From assembly GCF_904063055.1 (NCBI RefSeq), contig NZ_CAJFCN010000017.1, positions 1 through 64,000 on the forward strand: a stretch of 64,000 nucleotides of DNA, in the 5' to 3' direction. Under the pieces are notes generated by a model. The model did no database searches and was not told where the DNA came from. It saw only the letters and a program-made list of their open reading frames with translations. Positions within the stretch are counted from its first letter, which is position 1. Each line of letters begins with the position of its first letter. Positions 16,558 to 25,698 of the stretch are shown piece by piece. The stretch comes from Pseudomonas paracarnis. GTDB taxonomy: Bacteria > Pseudomonadota > Gammaproteobacteria > Pseudomonadales > Pseudomonadaceae. Both the position numbers and the translations under genes were made by a program.

Positions 16558-18762
16558 ATGATGAATTGGCTGCAAGGCAGCAGCGAAATGGCAGAGCGGG
16601 TTCGTCAGCACGATTGGGCCAGTACGCCCCTGGGGCCACTTGAACACTGGCCCGATGTGTTGAAGACAACCGTTGCGCTGTGCTTCGCGTCGAGTTTCCC
16701 CCAGGCCATCGTCTGGGGGCCTCAGTTGATTACCCTCTACAACGACGCGTTCACGCCGATCCTGGGTAGCAAACCCGACGCCTTGGGCCGCCCGTTCAAC
16801 GAGATCTGGCACGAGGTGTGGGACGATATCAGCCCTATCGCCGACGCCGCGTTCGATGGGCACGCCACCTATATCGAAAACTTCCCGCTGTTGATCCAAC
16901 GCAACGAAGCGCCGGAACAAGCTTATTTCACCTTCTGCTACAGCCCGATTCGCAATGCCCAAGGTGTAGTGGTCGGTTTGCTCGACACGGTGACCGAAAC
17001 CACTGCCACGGTGTTCCTCGCCCGTCGTCTTGAAGTGCTGGACGCCATTAGCAATAGCGTGACCAACGCTACCGACGCCGAAACCATCCTGACGTCTACG
17101 ACTCGCCTGCTGGCCGAACATCTGCAGGTGTCCATCTGTGCCTACGCCGACATGGACGAGGATGAAGATGGCTTCACCATTCGAGGCGACTGGTCGGCGC
17201 AAGGCTCGCCGAGCATCATCGGCCATTACAGCCTGGCGGCGTTTGGCGAATGCGCGGTCAACTGCCTGCGTGCCGGCGAGCCACTGGTGGTACGCAATAA
17301 TCTGATCGAGCTGCCGCCCCATGACGCCGCGAGCTTCCAGGCACTCGGTGTGACGGCCACCATTTGCATGCCCTTGATCAAAGACGGGCGGCTCACCGCA
17401 CTGATGGCCGTACACGACAAAGTGCCGCGTTTTTGGTCGTCCTACGACATCGCGCTGTTGGGCGAAGTCACCGAACGTTCATGGGCGCATATCGAGCGCG
17501 TGCGTGCCGACGCCGCCGTGCGTAAGGGCCTGGCCGCCTATGCGGAACTCAATGCCAGCCTGGAGCAGCGCGTGAATGAGCGTACCCGTGCGCTGGCCGA
17601 AGCCGAAGCTGCACTGCGCCAGTCACAAAAACTTGAGGCCATCGGCCAACTGACCGGTGGCGTCGCCCATGACTTCAATAACCTGCTGACCATTATCCGC
17701 TCATCCGTGGATTTCCTGCGCCAACCGGGCCTGTCCGAAGAGCGTCGGCAACGTTATATGTGCGCGGTATCCGACACGGTGGAGCGGGCCAGCAAGCTCA
17801 CCAGCCAACTGCTCGCTTTTGCCCGTCGCCAACCATTGAACCCGCAGGTGTTCGATGTCGGCCAGCGCGTGCAGAACATCGGCGAGATGCTCGAAAGCGT
17901 CACCGGCGCACGCATTCATGTGCAGGTGCAATTGCCCGATCGGCCCTGCTATGCACGCATCGACCCAAGCCAGTTCGAAACCGCGCTGATCAACATCGCC
18001 CTCAACGCCCGCGATGCGATGGACGGCCAGGGTACCCTGACCCTCAAAGTCGCCAGCGAGCAAACGCTGCCACGTATTCGCGGGGATGCCGAGTCGTGCA
18101 TGCCCTACATCGCCATTTCTCTGGCCGATACCGGCACCGGGATTCCCAGCGATACCTTCGAACGCATCTTCGAGCCGTTCTTCACCACCAAGGCCGTGGG
18201 CAAAGGCACGGGCCTTGGCCTGTCGCAGGTATTCGGCTTTGCCAAGCAGTCAGGCGGCAATATCGATGTGGCCAGCACCCTTGGCCAGGGTACGGTGTTT
18301 ACCTTGTACCTGCCGCAGGTCGAAGGCGAAGCGGCGCCGGATCAAGACCCGCATACAGACTTGCCAGCGCCGCAAGAGGCTGCTCATCAGCACGTGCTGA
18401 TCGTCGAGGACAACCTTGAGGTAGGACGCTTCGCCAGCCAGATCCTCAAGGACCTGGGTTACCAGACCACGTGGGCGACCAATGCCGAACAGGCGCTGAA
18501 CCTCGCCGGCACAGACGTCCAGGGGTTCGATGCGATTTTCTCCGACGTGGTGATGCCCGGCATGACCGGCGTGGCCATGGCCAAGCTACTGCGCCAGCGC
18601 CGCCCGGACCTGCCCGTGGTACTCGTCTCCGGCTACAGCGAGGAACTGGCGGACAGCGGCTATGAAGGCTTTGAGTTCCTCGCCAAGCCCTACTCCGCCG
18701 ACCAGGTTGCGCGAGTGCTGGCAAAGGCGATGAGCAAGGATCAGTCGACAACCGCCACCTGA
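16558..18762 (+). CDS. Hybrid sensor histidine kinase/response regulator (PAS-GAF-HisKA-HATPase-REC)
   Basis: A 734-residue cytoplasmic sensor with no membrane segment. In order: an N-terminal PAS-like domain (about residues 25-150), a GAF domain (about 160-325), a coiled-coil linker (about 335-365), HisKA with His371 in GGVAHDFNNLL, a HATPase_c domain with NARDAMDG, DTGTGIP and GKGTGLGLS boxes (about 470-595), and a C-terminal receiver with phospho-acceptor Asp663 in FSDVVMPGMTG. It resembles phytochrome-like hybrid kinases without a bilin-binding domain. ATG 16558 has AAGG upstream. No partner regulator is adjacent; a diguanylate cyclase lies tail to tail with a 22-bp overlap. Confidence 0.85.
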   Translation: MMNWLQGSSEMAERVRQHDWASTPLGPLEHWPDVLKTTVALCFASSFPQAIVWGPQLITLYNDAFTPILGSKPDALGRPFNEIWHEVWDDISPIADAAFDGHATYIENFPLLIQRNEAPEQAYFTFCYSPIRNAQGVVVGLLDTVTETTATVFLARRLEVLDAISNSVTNATDAETILTSTTRLLAEHLQVSICAYADMDEDEDGFTIRGDWSAQGSPSIIGHYSLAAFGECAVNCLRAGEPLVVRNNLIELPPHDAASFQALGVTATICMPLIKDGRLTALMAVHDKVPRFWSSYDIALLGEVTERSWAHIERVRADAAVRKGLAAYAELNASLEQRVNERTRALAEAEAALRQSQKLEAIGQLTGGVAHDFNNLLTIIRSSVDFLRQPGLSEERRQRYMCAVSDTVERASKLTSQLLAFARRQPLNPQVFDVGQRVQNIGEMLESVTGARIHVQVQLPDRPCYARIDPSQFETALINIALNARDAMDGQGTLTLKVASEQTLPRIRGDAESCMPYIAISLADTGTGIPSDTFERIFEPFFTTKAVGKGTGLGLSQVFGFAKQSGGNIDVASTLGQGTVFTLYLPQVEGEAAPDQDPHTDLPAPQEAAHQHVLIVEDNLEVGRFASQILKDLGYQTTWATNAEQALNLAGTDVQGFDAIFSDVVMPGMTGVAMAKLLRQRRPDLPVVLVSGYSEELADSGYEGFEFLAKPYSADQVARVLAKAMSKDQSTTAT

Positions 18763-19901
18763 TTGCGGCCCGATGCCTTGGCCTGGTACAGGGCCTTGTC
18801 GGCGCTGTTCATCAAGCCGTTCAAATCCAGAGGCTGAGCGTGGGTCGATGCCACGCCCAAGCTTGCGCTCACCCCTTGTACCGGGTCGGCGGGCAAGTGA
18901 TAAATCGTCTGGAGCAACTGCTCGGCAATGCTGCGTGCGGTCTCCAATGAGGTATTGGGCAGCAGCACTGCAAACTCCTCGCCCCCCAGGCGACCGTAGA
19001 TATCGGTCTGGCGAAAGGACGCGCTGATCACCGCGCCAATCTGACGCAACACCTGGTCGCCGGCCTGGTGGCCGTAGGTGTCATTGATGGCTTTGAAGTG
19101 GTCCATGTCCATCATCAATGCACACAACGGCTGCTGCTCGCGAAGGCACTGGGCATACAGCAACTGAGCCTGTTCGTAGAACGCCCGACGGTTCATCAGC
19201 CCGGTCAGTTCATCGGTCTGAGCGGCGCGGGTGGAAATATGATGAGCGCGTTCCATTTGCCTCGTCAGGCGAAAGGCTTTTTCCAGGGCATCGGAGAGTT
19301 TGCGCGTGGCACCGGCCACAAACGAAGCAAACACCAGCACCGCCAACGCCACGCCGACCTGCATCGGCGAAGGCTGAAACAGCATCCATACCGTACAGGG
19401 AAGCAACACCAGCGCCATCGAGCCCAGCGTCATGTAGCGATAGGCTGAATAACAGGACACCGCGCTGACCGACATGCCCACGGTAAACAGCATCACCAAC
19501 ACCTGGGATAAGCGGTCATCGACCGGCATCACCGCCAGCGCCCCGCCGCCCCAGATACCCGCCGACAGCATCAGCGTGACCCAGTAGCGGCGTTCCCAAC
19601 GGGCGGGCGTGCGCGCCGCGTCAGGGCAGCGAAACCATTGCACGAACAGATGCAGGCGCACCAATGACGAGCCCGCCAACAGTACCAACCACACCAGGAT
19701 GACCTGATGATCGAACCGATCCCAGCACAGCCAGCAGAGCATGACGGCGCCCAGGTAGCTGCCGAAGATCGCCGAGAATGATTGACGAAACAGCTGGTGC
19801 AAACGGTCGGTTCGCACCTGCTCTTCAATGGAGTGACCCTGGTCCTGCCCGAGGCTATTCATGGGGTTGGCCTGTTTGACCGGCGACGGCAAAGGCGCCA
19901 T
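18741..19901 (-). CDS. Membrane-anchored diguanylate cyclase (GGDEF)
   Basis: A 386-residue protein with about six membrane segments (about residues 45-205) and a C-terminal GGDEF domain. The active site is GGEEF in YGRLGGEEFAVLL (about residue 307). The inhibitory I-site RxxD (RQTD) sits five residues before it, so product feedback is expected. Upstream, TDELTGLMNRRAF and DMDHFKAINDTYGHQAGD are the canonical nucleotide-binding segments. It makes cyclic-di-GMP. ATG 19901 has AAGGTG upstream; ATG 19862 is an alternative. It overlaps the hybrid kinase gene by 22 bp, tail to tail. Confidence 0.87.
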   Translation of the reverse strand: MAPLPSPVKQANPMNSLGQDQGHSIEEQVRTDRLHQLFRQSFSAIFGSYLGAVMLCWLCWDRFDHQVILVWLVLLAGSSLVRLHLFVQWFRCPDAARTPARWERRYWVTLMLSAGIWGGGALAVMPVDDRLSQVLVMLFTVGMSVSAVSCYSAYRYMTLGSMALVLLPCTVWMLFQPSPMQVGVALAVLVFASFVAGATRKLSDALEKAFRLTRQMERAHHISTRAAQTDELTGLMNRRAFYEQAQLLYAQCLREQQPLCALMMDMDHFKAINDTYGHQAGDQVLRQIGAVISASFRQTDIYGRLGGEEFAVLLPNTSLETARSIAEQLLQTIYHLPADPVQGVSASLGVASTHAQPLDLNGLMNSADKALYQAKASGRNQVAVVD

Positions 19902-19943
19902 TGTGGCACCTTGCCAGCAAGCCGAACAGCGGCATACGCCGCG

Positions 19944-22190
19944 CTAGAGCGTTTCAGGCTCTTGAGGTCGCAAAATCAGCACGCCCAGGGGCGGCAGGTT
20001 CAAAGACAACGACACCGGTTGCCCATGGCGCGGCTCATCCTGGGTAAACACGGCTCCGCCATTCCCGTAATTGGAGCCGGCGTAGGTATCGGCATCACTG
20101 TTGATCACCTCACTCCAACGCCCACCAAACGGCACACCGACTGCGTAGCCTTCACGGGGCACCGGGGTGAAGTTGGCAACCACCAACACCGGCTTGCCAC
20201 CCTTGCTCCAGCGCAGCCAGGCGTAGACGCTGTTGATCGCGTCATCACCGATCAGCCATTGGAAGCCCTGGGGCGCATCGTCCTGTTCGTGCAACGCCGG
20301 TTCTTCGCGGTACAGGCGGTTCAGGTCGCCAACCAGCTTCTGCACCCCACGGTGCTCGGGGTATTGCAGCAAATACCAATCCAGTTGCTGGTCGTGGTTC
20401 CACTCGCGCCATTGGCCAAATTCGCAGCCCATGAACAGCAGCTTCTTGCCGGGGTGCATCCACATGAAACTGAGGTAGGCGCGCAGGTTGGCAAATTTCT
20501 GCCAGCGGTCGCCGGGCATCTTGTCGATCAGCGAGTGCTTGCCGTGCACCACCTCATCATGGGAAATCGGCAGGATAAAGCGCTCCGACCAGGCGTACAC
20601 CAGCCCGAAACTCAGCTCGTTGTGATGATGGGCGCGGTACACCGGGTCTTGCTGGATGTAATGCAGGGAGTCGTGCATCCAGCCCATGTTCCATTTGTAG
20701 TTGAAGCCCAGGCCTCCCTGTTGGGTCGGCTGGCTGACGCCGGGCCAGGCCGTGGACTCCTCGGCAATTACCAACGCGCCCGGCGCTTCAAGGGCAACCA
20801 CGTCGTTCAGGTGCCGCAAGAAATCGATGGCTTCCAGGTTCTCGCGGCCGCCATGACGGTTGGGCACCCATTCACCGGCCTTGCGCGAATAATCGCGATA
20901 CAGCATGGAGGCCACTGCGTCCACACGCAGGCCGTCCACGTGGAAATGCTTGAGCCAGTGCAAGGCCGACGCGAGCATGAAACCGTGGACCTCGGTGCGG
21001 CCCAGGTTGTAGATCAGCGTGTCCCAGTCCTGGTGAAAACCTTCCAGCGGGTTGGCGTATTCGTACAGCGCGGTACCGTCAAATTGCGCCAGGCCGTGGG
21101 TATCGGTGGGGAAATGCGCTGGCACCCAATCAAGGATCACGCCGATATCGGCCTGATGGCAGGCATTGACGAACCAGGCAAAGTCTTCCGGCGAGCCAAA
21201 GCGCGCGCTGGGGGCAAACTGGGATAACGCTTGATAACCCCACGAGCCACCAAAGGGGTGCTCCATGATCGGCATCAGTTCGATATGGGTGAAGCCCAAT
21301 TGTTGAACGTAAGGAATCAGCCGCTCGGCCAATTCGCGCCAGCCATATTGCCGAGCCACTTCACCGGCCTCGTCCAGCTCGCACTGCCAGGACCCCACAT
21401 GCAGCTCGTAGATCGACAACGGCGCGGTGGCTTTCTGCTTGTCTCCCCGCGATTGCATCCACTCATGGTCCTGCCAATCCACCTGCAAAGGTGCGGCGAC
21501 CTTCGAGGCGGTGTCCGGCGGCAGTTGGGTGGCCAGCGCCACAGGGTCGGCCTTGAGCGGCAGAATGCCGTGGGCACCGAGAATTTCATACTTGTAGGCC
21601 GCGCCCGGTTGCAGGCGCGGGATAAAGATTTCCCACACCCCCGATGGATGACGCAGGCGCATCGGGTGGCGGCGCCCGTCCCAGATATTGAAGTCGCCCA
21701 CCACCGAAACCCGCCGGGCGTTCGGCGCCCACACGGCAAAGCGCACGCCTTGCACGCCATCGACGCTGACCACCTGAGCCCCCAGGCAGTTGCCCAGGTC
21801 ACGGTGATTGCCTTCGGCAAACAGGTACAGGTCCATTTCCCCCAGCAGCAATTGGCTGAAGCTGTAGGGGTCTTCGGTGATCTGCTCACCGCCGGCCCAC
21901 TGGATTTTCAGCAGGTAGGGCTGGCGAGTGCTGAAGTGCCCAATAAACAGGCCTGGCACCTGGGTGGCATCGAGGCTGCCAAACGGCTCACCTGTGTCAC
22001 GCGCCAGTACCTGGACACTCAGGGCCTCGGGCAGGAACGCACGGATAAACTGGCCGCCCTGCTCGTCATCATGGGGCCCCAGGATCGAAAAGGGATCGGG
22101 GTGCTCGGCGCGCACCAGCGCATCGACGTCCTTGGACGCCGGCAATGCAGTCAACTTGGGCTGCAGCGGTTCTCTCTGTGTAAAACTCAT
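19944..22190 (-). CDS. glgB: 1,4-alpha-glucan branching enzyme
   Basis: A 748-residue GH13 enzyme that introduces alpha-1,6 branches into alpha-glucan. N1 and CBM48 modules cover about residues 20-240, and the catalytic barrel follows. The nucleophile Asp is in GLRVDAVASMLY, the acid/base Glu in VIAEESTAWPG, and the third acid in ISHDEVVHGK. The length is normal for the family. Its start overlaps the stop of the treS-maltokinase gene by 4 bp (ATGA), indicating translational coupling in the order glgE, treS, glgB. Confidence 0.93.
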   Translation of the reverse strand: MSFTQREPLQPKLTALPASKDVDALVRAEHPDPFSILGPHDDEQGGQFIRAFLPEALSVQVLARDTGEPFGSLDATQVPGLFIGHFSTRQPYLLKIQWAGGEQITEDPYSFSQLLLGEMDLYLFAEGNHRDLGNCLGAQVVSVDGVQGVRFAVWAPNARRVSVVGDFNIWDGRRHPMRLRHPSGVWEIFIPRLQPGAAYKYEILGAHGILPLKADPVALATQLPPDTASKVAAPLQVDWQDHEWMQSRGDKQKATAPLSIYELHVGSWQCELDEAGEVARQYGWRELAERLIPYVQQLGFTHIELMPIMEHPFGGSWGYQALSQFAPSARFGSPEDFAWFVNACHQADIGVILDWVPAHFPTDTHGLAQFDGTALYEYANPLEGFHQDWDTLIYNLGRTEVHGFMLASALHWLKHFHVDGLRVDAVASMLYRDYSRKAGEWVPNRHGGRENLEAIDFLRHLNDVVALEAPGALVIAEESTAWPGVSQPTQQGGLGFNYKWNMGWMHDSLHYIQQDPVYRAHHHNELSFGLVYAWSERFILPISHDEVVHGKHSLIDKMPGDRWQKFANLRAYLSFMWMHPGKKLLFMGCEFGQWREWNHDQQLDWYLLQYPEHRGVQKLVGDLNRLYREEPALHEQDDAPQGFQWLIGDDAINSVYAWLRWSKGGKPVLVVANFTPVPREGYAVGVPFGGRWSEVINSDADTYAGSNYGNGGAVFTQDEPRHGQPVSLSLNLPPLGVLILRPQEPETL

Positions 22191-25100
22191 GACGTCTCCC
22201 CACCGCGTACAGGTTTAGATATAGGTGTCAGCCCGCTCAACAAGCCGTGCAGCCCTTGCAGGGGCACCGGCAGCCAAGTCGGGCGGTTTTCTGCTTCGTA
22301 GGCCACTTCGTACGCGGCCTTTTCCAAGCTGAACAAGGTCAGCGCTGCGTCTTGGCCGTTGGCATCCTGCCAGTCATGCGCCAGTGTAGACGCAGCGGCC
22401 TGGTAAGCCTGGGTAAATGCTACGCGGGCTTCATTCAGGTAGCGGTCGGTCACGCGTTTGCGCGCAGCGTTCGCTTCTGGCGTGTGATCCACCCCTTGTA
22501 CATTCAGCGCCATGGCCGCGGCATAATCAAAGGAACGCAGCACACCGCTCACATCTTTATAAGGGCTGTGTTTGCCGCGCCGCTCATGCAGCGGTCGCGC
22601 CGGTTCGCCCTCGAAGTCGATCAAGTAGGCATCGCCCTTGACCACCAATACCTGGCCCAGGTGCAAGTCACCGTGGACGCGAATGCGCAATCCGCCCGCC
22701 GTGGCTTTGGCCAACGCCTGGACATGCGCCGCGATGGCTTTTTTCTGCGCCAGTAATTCACTGACCAACGCCTGGTCGGCGGGGTTCAACTGGCTTTGAT
22801 TAAGCTTGAGCAACTGCAAGGCACGGTCGATCTGGGCGCCGACATCCTTGGCCCAGGCTTGGGTGTCTTTGATTGTGGTGGGTTCGGGTTTGAAGGCCTT
22901 GTCGGCCGTTGGCGCACCCAGCACCAGGTGCATTTCACCCAGGCGCTGACCGAGCAAACCGGCAAAATCTGCCAGTTCCCCGAGGGCGTTGTAATGCTGT
23001 TCCTGTTCAGAGATCGCGTCGGCCAGCTCATCGCGGATCGCCCGCTCCAAGTTGTTCTGGGTCCAGCTCCAGGCATCGCCCTGATTGCTCAAGTAACCCT
23101 GGGCAATCATCAGCAAGTTGTCCTGTCCCTGCCCGTCCTGGCGGCTCATAAAGCCCAGCAGCGGCGAGATGTTCGGGTAGCCAGCGGCGGTCAGGTACGC
23201 ACTCATTTCCAGCTCCGGGTGCACGCCGGCGCTGACTTTGCGAATCAGCTTGAGCACCAGACTCTCACCGACCACCACCGAGCTGTTGGACTGCTCGGCG
23301 GACAAGTAACGCACCGGCGATTCACGGGTCAGTTGCAATGCGGCCAAGTGATGAGTGGCCTCGAATCGCAGATCGCCGTCAGGGGTATTGAGCACGGTGC
23401 CGGCCTGCATGGCCTGGATCACCTCAAGGATAAAATGCTCAAGGCTGAAGGCATCGGTCACCAAACCTACCTGGCGGGTGCGTCGCACTCGGGCCAACGC
23501 CAATTGCTGGGGCAAGGCGCTGGTGAACTGGTCTTCGCCAAGGAAGCCCAAGGGCAGTTGGTAGCGGCTGACCTGGCCGGCACTGGTCACTTCGATCTCA
23601 CTGAGCAACACCGGATGCTGCGGGTCGCCAAAACGCACGCCATATGCGATGTGCACCGTGTCGATTGCCGTATCTTTGCCGGCAAACCAGCGCCGCTTGG
23701 GCAGCCAGGCGGGCAGTGACGTATGTTCCAGGCTGGTGCGGCAAGGTTCTTCGAGTAGCTCTTCCATGCGTTTTTTCAGTACCAAAGTGGTGAAGTCGGG
23801 CATGCTTTGCGCCGGTTCCACATGCCAGCTGGGCATCTGGTTTTCCGCTGCCAGCACGAACCAATAGAAACCATAGGGCGCCAGGGTCAGCAGGAAATTC
23901 AGCTGGCCGATTGGCGGGAAGGCATTACCGCCAAGCATCTCCACCGGCACCATGCCGGCAAAGGCCGACAGGTCCAGCTCCGCCGCCTGGGCGCTGCGCG
24001 ACACGTTGGCCACGCACAGGATGATCTCGGTGTGGCCGTCTTCACCGGTGTATTCACGGGTGTAAGCCAGGATGCGCCGGTTAGTCGGCGAGAGCATTTT
24101 CAAGCTGCCACGACCAAACGCCTTGGACTGCTTGCGCACTGCGAGCATGCGCCGGGTCCAGTTGAGCAATGAATGCGGGTCCTGGGCCTGGGTCTCGACG
24201 TTGACCGACTGGTAGCCGTATTGCGGGTCCATGATCGGCGGCAACACCAGACTGGCCGGGTCGGCACGGGAAAACCCGCCATTGCGGTCGATGGACCATT
24301 GCATGGGCGTGCGCACGCCGTCACGGTCGCCCAGGTAGATGTTGTCGCCCATGCCGATTTCATCGCCGTAGTACAGGGTCGGCGTGCCCGGCATCGACAG
24401 CAACAGGCTGTTGAGCAATTCCACCCGCCGACGATCGCGCTCCACCAGCGGCGCCAGGCGTCGCCGAATGCCCAGGTTGATGCGGGCGCGGCGGTCTGCG
24501 GCGTAGTAGTTCCACAGGTAGTCGCGCTCTTTGTCGGTGACCATTTCCAGGGTCAGCTCATCATGGTTGCGCAGGAAAATTGCCCACTGGCAGTTGGCGG
24601 GAATCTCCGGGGTCTGGCGCAGAATGTCGGTAATGGGGAAGCGATCTTCCTGGGCCAACGCCATGTACATGCGCGGCATCAGTGGAAAGTGAAAGGCCAT
24701 GTGGCATTCATCGCCGTCATCACCCTTTCTATCCCCAAAGTACAGCTGCGTGTCTTCCGGCCACTGGTTGGCTTCGGCCAGCAGCATGCGGTCGGGATAA
24801 TGGGCATCGATCTCAGCGCGGATCTGCTTGAGGACGTTGTGGGTTTCCGCCAGGTTTTCGTTGTTGGTGCCGTCCCGTTCGATCAGATAGGGAATGGCGT
24901 CCAGGCGCAGGCCGTCGATGCCCAGGTCGAGCCAATAGCGCATCACCGACAGCACCGCTTTCATGACCTGCGGGTTATCGAAGTTGAGGTCCGGTTGGTG
25001 CGAGTAAAAGCGGTGCCAGAAGTACTGGCCGGCCACCGGGTCCCAGGTCCAGTTGGACTTTTCGGTGTCCAGGAAAATAATGCGTGTGCCGTCGTATTTC

Positions 25101-25534
25101 TGGTCATCGTCCGACCACACATAAAAGTCCCGCGCCGCCGAGCCTGGCTTGGCCTTGCGCGCACGCTGGAACCAGGGGTGCTGGTCGGAGGTGTGGTTGA
25201 TCACAAGCTCGGTGATCACGCGCAGCCCGCGTTGATGGGCTTGGGCAATAAAGCGCTTGGCGTCGGCCATCGTCCCGTAGTCGCTGTGCACGCCGCGGTA
25301 TTCGGCAATGTCGTAGCCGTCATCACGGCGGGGAGACGGGTAGAACGGCAGCAGCCAGATGGTGTTCACGCCCAGGTCAGCGATGTAGTCGAGTTTGGCG
25401 ATCAGCCCAGCAAAGTCACCAATGCCGTCGTTATTGGAGTCGAAATAGGATTTGACGTGTACCTGGTAGATCACCGCGTCTTTGTACCAGAGCGGGTCTT
25501 TGATGAAGGTGGCTGCCTTGGGTTTCTTGGCCAT
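22187..25534 (-). CDS. treS: Trehalose synthase/maltokinase fusion
   Basis: A 1115-residue two-domain enzyme. Residues 1 to about 560 are a GH13 trehalose synthase (nucleophile Asp in GLRLDAIPYLIE, Glu in LLAEANQWPED, Asp in FLRNHDELT), interconverting trehalose and maltose. The C-terminal half (from about residue 640) is a maltokinase with aminoglycoside-phosphotransferase fold, including RVHGDLHLGQVL and DFEGEP, making maltose-1-phosphate for GlgE. I chose ATG 25534 (AGGAG upstream); the open frame extends to 25843 through repeat DNA. It is followed by glgB with a 4-bp overlap. Confidence 0.92.
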   Translation of the reverse strand: MAKKPKAATFIKDPLWYKDAVIYQVHVKSYFDSNNDGIGDFAGLIAKLDYIADLGVNTIWLLPFYPSPRRDDGYDIAEYRGVHSDYGTMADAKRFIAQAHQRGLRVITELVINHTSDQHPWFQRARKAKPGSAARDFYVWSDDDQKYDGTRIIFLDTEKSNWTWDPVAGQYFWHRFYSHQPDLNFDNPQVMKAVLSVMRYWLDLGIDGLRLDAIPYLIERDGTNNENLAETHNVLKQIRAEIDAHYPDRMLLAEANQWPEDTQLYFGDRKGDDGDECHMAFHFPLMPRMYMALAQEDRFPITDILRQTPEIPANCQWAIFLRNHDELTLEMVTDKERDYLWNYYAADRRARINLGIRRRLAPLVERDRRRVELLNSLLLSMPGTPTLYYGDEIGMGDNIYLGDRDGVRTPMQWSIDRNGGFSRADPASLVLPPIMDPQYGYQSVNVETQAQDPHSLLNWTRRMLAVRKQSKAFGRGSLKMLSPTNRRILAYTREYTGEDGHTEIILCVANVSRSAQAAELDLSAFAGMVPVEMLGGNAFPPIGQLNFLLTLAPYGFYWFVLAAENQMPSWHVEPAQSMPDFTTLVLKKRMEELLEEPCRTSLEHTSLPAWLPKRRWFAGKDTAIDTVHIAYGVRFGDPQHPVLLSEIEVTSAGQVSRYQLPLGFLGEDQFTSALPQQLALARVRRTRQVGLVTDAFSLEHFILEVIQAMQAGTVLNTPDGDLRFEATHHLAALQLTRESPVRYLSAEQSNSSVVVGESLVLKLIRKVSAGVHPELEMSAYLTAAGYPNISPLLGFMSRQDGQGQDNLLMIAQGYLSNQGDAWSWTQNNLERAIRDELADAISEQEQHYNALGELADFAGLLGQRLGEMHLVLGAPTADKAFKPEPTTIKDTQAWAKDVGAQIDRALQLLKLNQSQLNPADQALVSELLAQKKAIAAHVQALAKATAGGLRIRVHGDLHLGQVLVVKGDAYLIDFEGEPARPLHERRGKHSPYKDVSGVLRSFDYAAAMALNVQGVDHTPEANAARKRVTDRYLNEARVAFTQAYQAAASTLAHDWQDANGQDAALTLFSLEKAAYEVAYEAENRPTWLPVPLQGLHGLLSGLTPISKPVRGGETS

Positions 25535-25562
25535 TGCAAACTCCTGAAAATACAAAGTTCTC

Positions 25563-25697
25563 GAGGATCGTTCCCAGGCTCCGCGTGGGAATGCAGCCCC
25601 GGACGCTCCGCGTCCCAAGCGCGACGCAGAGCGTCCAGTGAGGCATTCCCACGCAGAGCGAAGTGAGGCGTTCCCACGCAGAGCGTGGGAACGAGCA
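25563..25697. repeat. Palindromic repeat element between glgE and treS
   Basis: Multiple inverted copies of the CCACGCAGAGCG/CGCTCCGCGTGG core, beginning GAGGATCGTTCCC and ending GCGTGGGAACGA, the same family as the 127-bp tandem units at 49151-49638. It fills the gap between the glgE stop and the treS start, so it is transcribed in the operon and could fold into a strong stem that affects downstream expression. Confidence 0.8.
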
Positions 25698-25698
25698 C

